A DNA stretch of 64,000 bases. It comes from Yponomeuta sedellus. Taxonomy: Eukaryota > Arthropoda > Insecta > Lepidoptera > Yponomeutidae. The translations under genes and the position numbers were made by a program. Where the stretch lies: assembly GCA_934045075.1 (NCBI GenBank), contig OW203749.1:6595558-6659557 (forward strand). The letters are read 5' to 3'. This document shows, in pieces, positions 61,297 to 64,000 of this stretch. The stretch's first letter is position 1; the number at the start of each line of letters is the position of its first letter. The notes beneath the pieces are model-generated. The model made no database searches. It had not been told where the DNA came from and saw nothing but the letters and a program-made list of their open reading frames with translations.

Positions 61297-62750
61297 ATTC
61301 ACTAAAGATAGCAACCTGGAACATTAACGGGTTGAGCTTTAGTATAAATGAACTAGAAGTTGTCATTAAAACAAACAAACTGGACGTAGTACTCATTTCA
61401 GAGGCTCACACCACGGAAAAGTGTAAAGTTAACATTAATGGCTTCTCGATCTACACCACTCCCCACCCAGACGGTAGATCACATGCTGGATCAGCGATAG
61501 TGATTAAAAATTCTATTAAACATCACTCATTGCAGTCGTTCCAGACAGATTTTCTCCAAGCAACTTCAGTCAGAATTAAAGATTCTCTGGGTGATCTGGA
61601 TCTCTCTGCAGTGTATTGTCCTCCAAGACATAAAATAAAGGCCGCCTCATTCTCTGAATTCTTCAGGTCTCTTGGAAATAGATTTATTACTGGCGGCGAC
61701 TTCAACGCCAAAAATAAACTTTGGGGATCACGCATTACATTAACCAGAGGACGAGAGCTTAAGAAAAGCTTAGACGAAAATCAGCTTTCACCCTACTCTA
61801 CGGGTCACCCAACGTATTGGCCCTCCGACCCCAATAAAAAACCAGATCTCCTTGATTTATTCATCTGTAAGAACATCTGTCAACTGTATACTCTGGTTGA
61901 GCCGTGCCTGGATGGGTCTTCGGACCATACACCTGTAATTCTGACTTTGAGCTCTCAAATTATCAATATAGAGATGGAAGAATCTCTGTATAACAAGCAT
62001 ACAGACTGGAATAGCTTTAGAGACTACATCGATGAAAACATAAACCTAAACTTCAGACTTAAGTCTCCAGATGACGTGGAATCAGCTTGCTTCTATATTA
62101 CCAACCTTATTCAAGTCGCAGCCTGGAATAGTACTCCTGACCTTAAACCGAATCCTATGAAAAATAATATTCCGCTACACATCAAATCGAAAGTAACAGA
62201 GAAGCGTCGCCTCCGACGGGTTTGGCATGCTTCAAGACACCCTGCTGACAAAACCACTCTTAACAAAGCCATTCGCGACCTTAAAGAGTCTCTTGAATCT
62301 GCTAAAAACGCCACTACCAAGCACAAAATTGAGACGCTGAGCCGCACTGGCAAAGGAGAATATTCTTTATGGAAGGTCACCAAGGGACTAAACCAACCTC
62401 AGCTCTCAATCCCTCCGATCAGATCAGCCAATAATGAATGGGCCCGTACCGACGAGGAAAAGGCTGAAATCTTTGCGAAACACCTTTGTTCAGTGTTTCA
62501 ACCCAATCATGGAGATGATGATAAACAGATTGACGAGGTACTGGAGCAAGATCTTCAAATGTCTCTTCCTCTGAGACCAGCATCCCCGAAAGAGGTTCAT
62601 CATTTGATTCGATTATCAGAAACACACAAGGCTCCTGGGTTTGATCTTATAACACCAAGAATCCTGAAGGAACTCCCAAAAAGGTGTATTGTCTTTATTA
62701 CCATCCTTATCAACGCCACTTTCAGAACATGCTATGTTCCCAGTCTTTAG
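61293..62750 (+). pseudogene. Jockey-like LINE ORF2, first part (endonuclease to RT start), truncated by stop
   Basis: An APE-type endonuclease opens the frame: MNSLKIATWNINGLS, LISEAHTT, AVYCPPRHKIKAASF, ITGGDFNAKNKLWGS and SSDHTPVILTL contain the usual N, E, D/N and SDH positions. It runs on to the RT entry (KAPGFDLITPRILKELPK) and meets TAG at 62748-62750 inside the block that precedes the SYRPISL motif. That motif itself is still in frame after the stop. Confidence 0.9.
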
Positions 62751-63960
62751 AAAGTGTCTCAAATAGTCTTGGTCCACAAAAGTGGTAAACCTGCAGACGA
62801 AGTATCTTCATACCGACCTATCAGTCTCACTCCTGCACTATGCTATGGGAAAGCTATGGGAAAGCATCCTCTTGGTTCGCTTATCCTGTGTCACTGATAG
62901 TGATAACATTATCCCCGATCATCAATTCGGGTTTAGGAAATGCCACTCCACTATCGAACAAGTACATAGGGTTTATGATACCATTCGCCAATGCTTCGAG
63001 AGAAAGGAGTATTGCTCATCTGCTTTTCTGGACGTTCAGCAAGCCTTCGATAGAGTATGGCACCAAGGGCTCCTATCCAAAATCAAAACCCTTTTGCCGC
63101 ATTGCTTTTACCCTATTCTGCAATCTTACCTTAGCAATCGATTCTTCCAAGTCAAACTAAGAGAGGCAAGGTCTGGCTTTTACGACTGTAGAGCTGGAGT
63201 ACCACAGAGCTCTGTTCTGGGTCCAGTCTTGTACAACATCTTTACTTCCGATCTACCTCAAACTCCTGATGTTCTGGCAGCTACTTACGCCGATGACGCT
63301 GCATTTCTGTCTTACGACCGTAATCATCTTAGAGCATCTGAAAAACTTCAAATCCAACTCGACAAAACTCAAACCTGGCTGAAAAAATGGCGAATCAAAG
63401 CAAGCGCTCAGAAGTCGAATCATATTACCTTCACATTAAACAAGGGTGACTGCCCTCCTGTTACTCTGGGAGACAATACGCTGCCACACTCTGACTCTGT
63501 AAAATACTTGGGTTTCCATCTAGACAGACGCTTAACTTGGAACATACATATAAAAAAGAAAAGAGATGAACTCAACATTAAATTCAAGAACTTATACTGG
63601 CTACTGGGCAGGCGATCAGTCTTGTCAATTGACAATAAACTACTTATCTATAACAGTGTATTGAAACCAATTTGGACATATGGCATTCAACTATGGGGGA
63701 CAGCGGCGAAAACGAATATTATGTGTCTACAGAGATTTCAAAACAACGTCCTAAAGGCAATTTGCAATGCTCCGTGGTTTATAAAACCTGCTGAGGTACA
63801 CAAATATCTTAAAATACCAACAGTGCAAGAAGAAATAGTCTCGTATAAGGAAAAATACAAGGCTAGGCTAGCCAGTCACCCAAATATACTGGCATCCAAC
63901 TTACTAGACACATCAAGCTATTCAAGAAGACTCAAGAGGCCTCAAGTGCTTGACTCATGA
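62751..63960 (+). pseudogene. Jockey-like LINE ORF2, reverse transcriptase part in a shifted frame
   Basis: The first frame continues past the stop to VSSYRPISLTPAL, then the RT shifts frame near a duplicated CTATGGGAAAG (62843-62853 and 62854-62864). After it come HQFGFRKCHSTIEQV, AFLDVQQAFDRVWHQGLLSK, GVPQSSVLGPVLYNIFTSDL, the catalytic TYADDAAFLS, and KYLGFHLDRRLTW. The ORF ends near TGA 63958-63960. The remaining 40 bp are 3' non-coding, cut by the window edge. No poly(A) is seen. Confidence 0.9.
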
Positions 63961-64000
63961 GGGAGTTGCAGACAGTGGTCTGACCTCCCAAACGCTATTC

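Overview
This is a repeat-dense nuclear DNA window from an insect, most likely a moth or butterfly. The grounds are small intron-split exons with GT-AG borders, AT-rich introns, and many short interspersed elements of lepidopteran style (RTE-type LINE tails, tRNA SINEs carrying a GTACCAATGACTTTGTT-like body). There are no bacterial-type operons. The species is not identifiable from the sequence alone.

Two host genes are supported, both on the minus strand. (1) A CNNM/ancient conserved domain protein, the insect uex (unextended) gene, has its first coding exon at 40080-40471 with a TATA-like element just upstream. A roughly 36.6 kb intron follows, then exons at 2966-3437, 1404-1943 and 116-232, and the gene runs off the left edge. 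Codon phases match at every junction. (2) The DNA/RNA-binding protein KIN17 has six 3' exons at 59266-59458, 58819-58966, 57855-58014, 56579-56738, 55714-55836 and 52234-52308 (stop codon). They give about 285 C-terminal residues with all phases matching; the 5' exons lie beyond the right edge. The two genes are head-to-tail, about 11.6 kb apart.

The rest is transposable-element sediment. A Ty3/Gypsy LTR retrotransposon (31514-37750) sits in the giant uex intron, with 554-bp LTRs differing at one base, a TAAA target duplication, and broken gag/pol frames. A Jockey-like LINE (about 59.9 kb to past the right edge) sits in a KIN17 intron, with ORF1, an endonuclease, and an RT that carries a stop and a frameshift. 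RTE-type LINE 3' ends recur throughout. At least four Pol III-type SINE families are visible: a tRNA-Ile-like one that forms tandem and inverted copies, a tRNA-Gly-like one, a second tRNA-derived family, and one whose head resembles 5S rRNA, in two subfamilies. Several foldback/MITE families are nested in each other. One of them repeatedly sits between CAG trinucleotides.

The most interesting observations are the 5S-like SINE, the multimeric/inverted tRNA-Ile-like SINE, the CAG-target MITE, an apparent extra diverged extracellular domain in the uex protein with an adjacent RVKR site, repeats lying about 20 bp from host 3' splice sites, a 14-copy motif cluster in the Gypsy 3' non-coding region, and a perfect 30-bp hairpin at 42413-42476.
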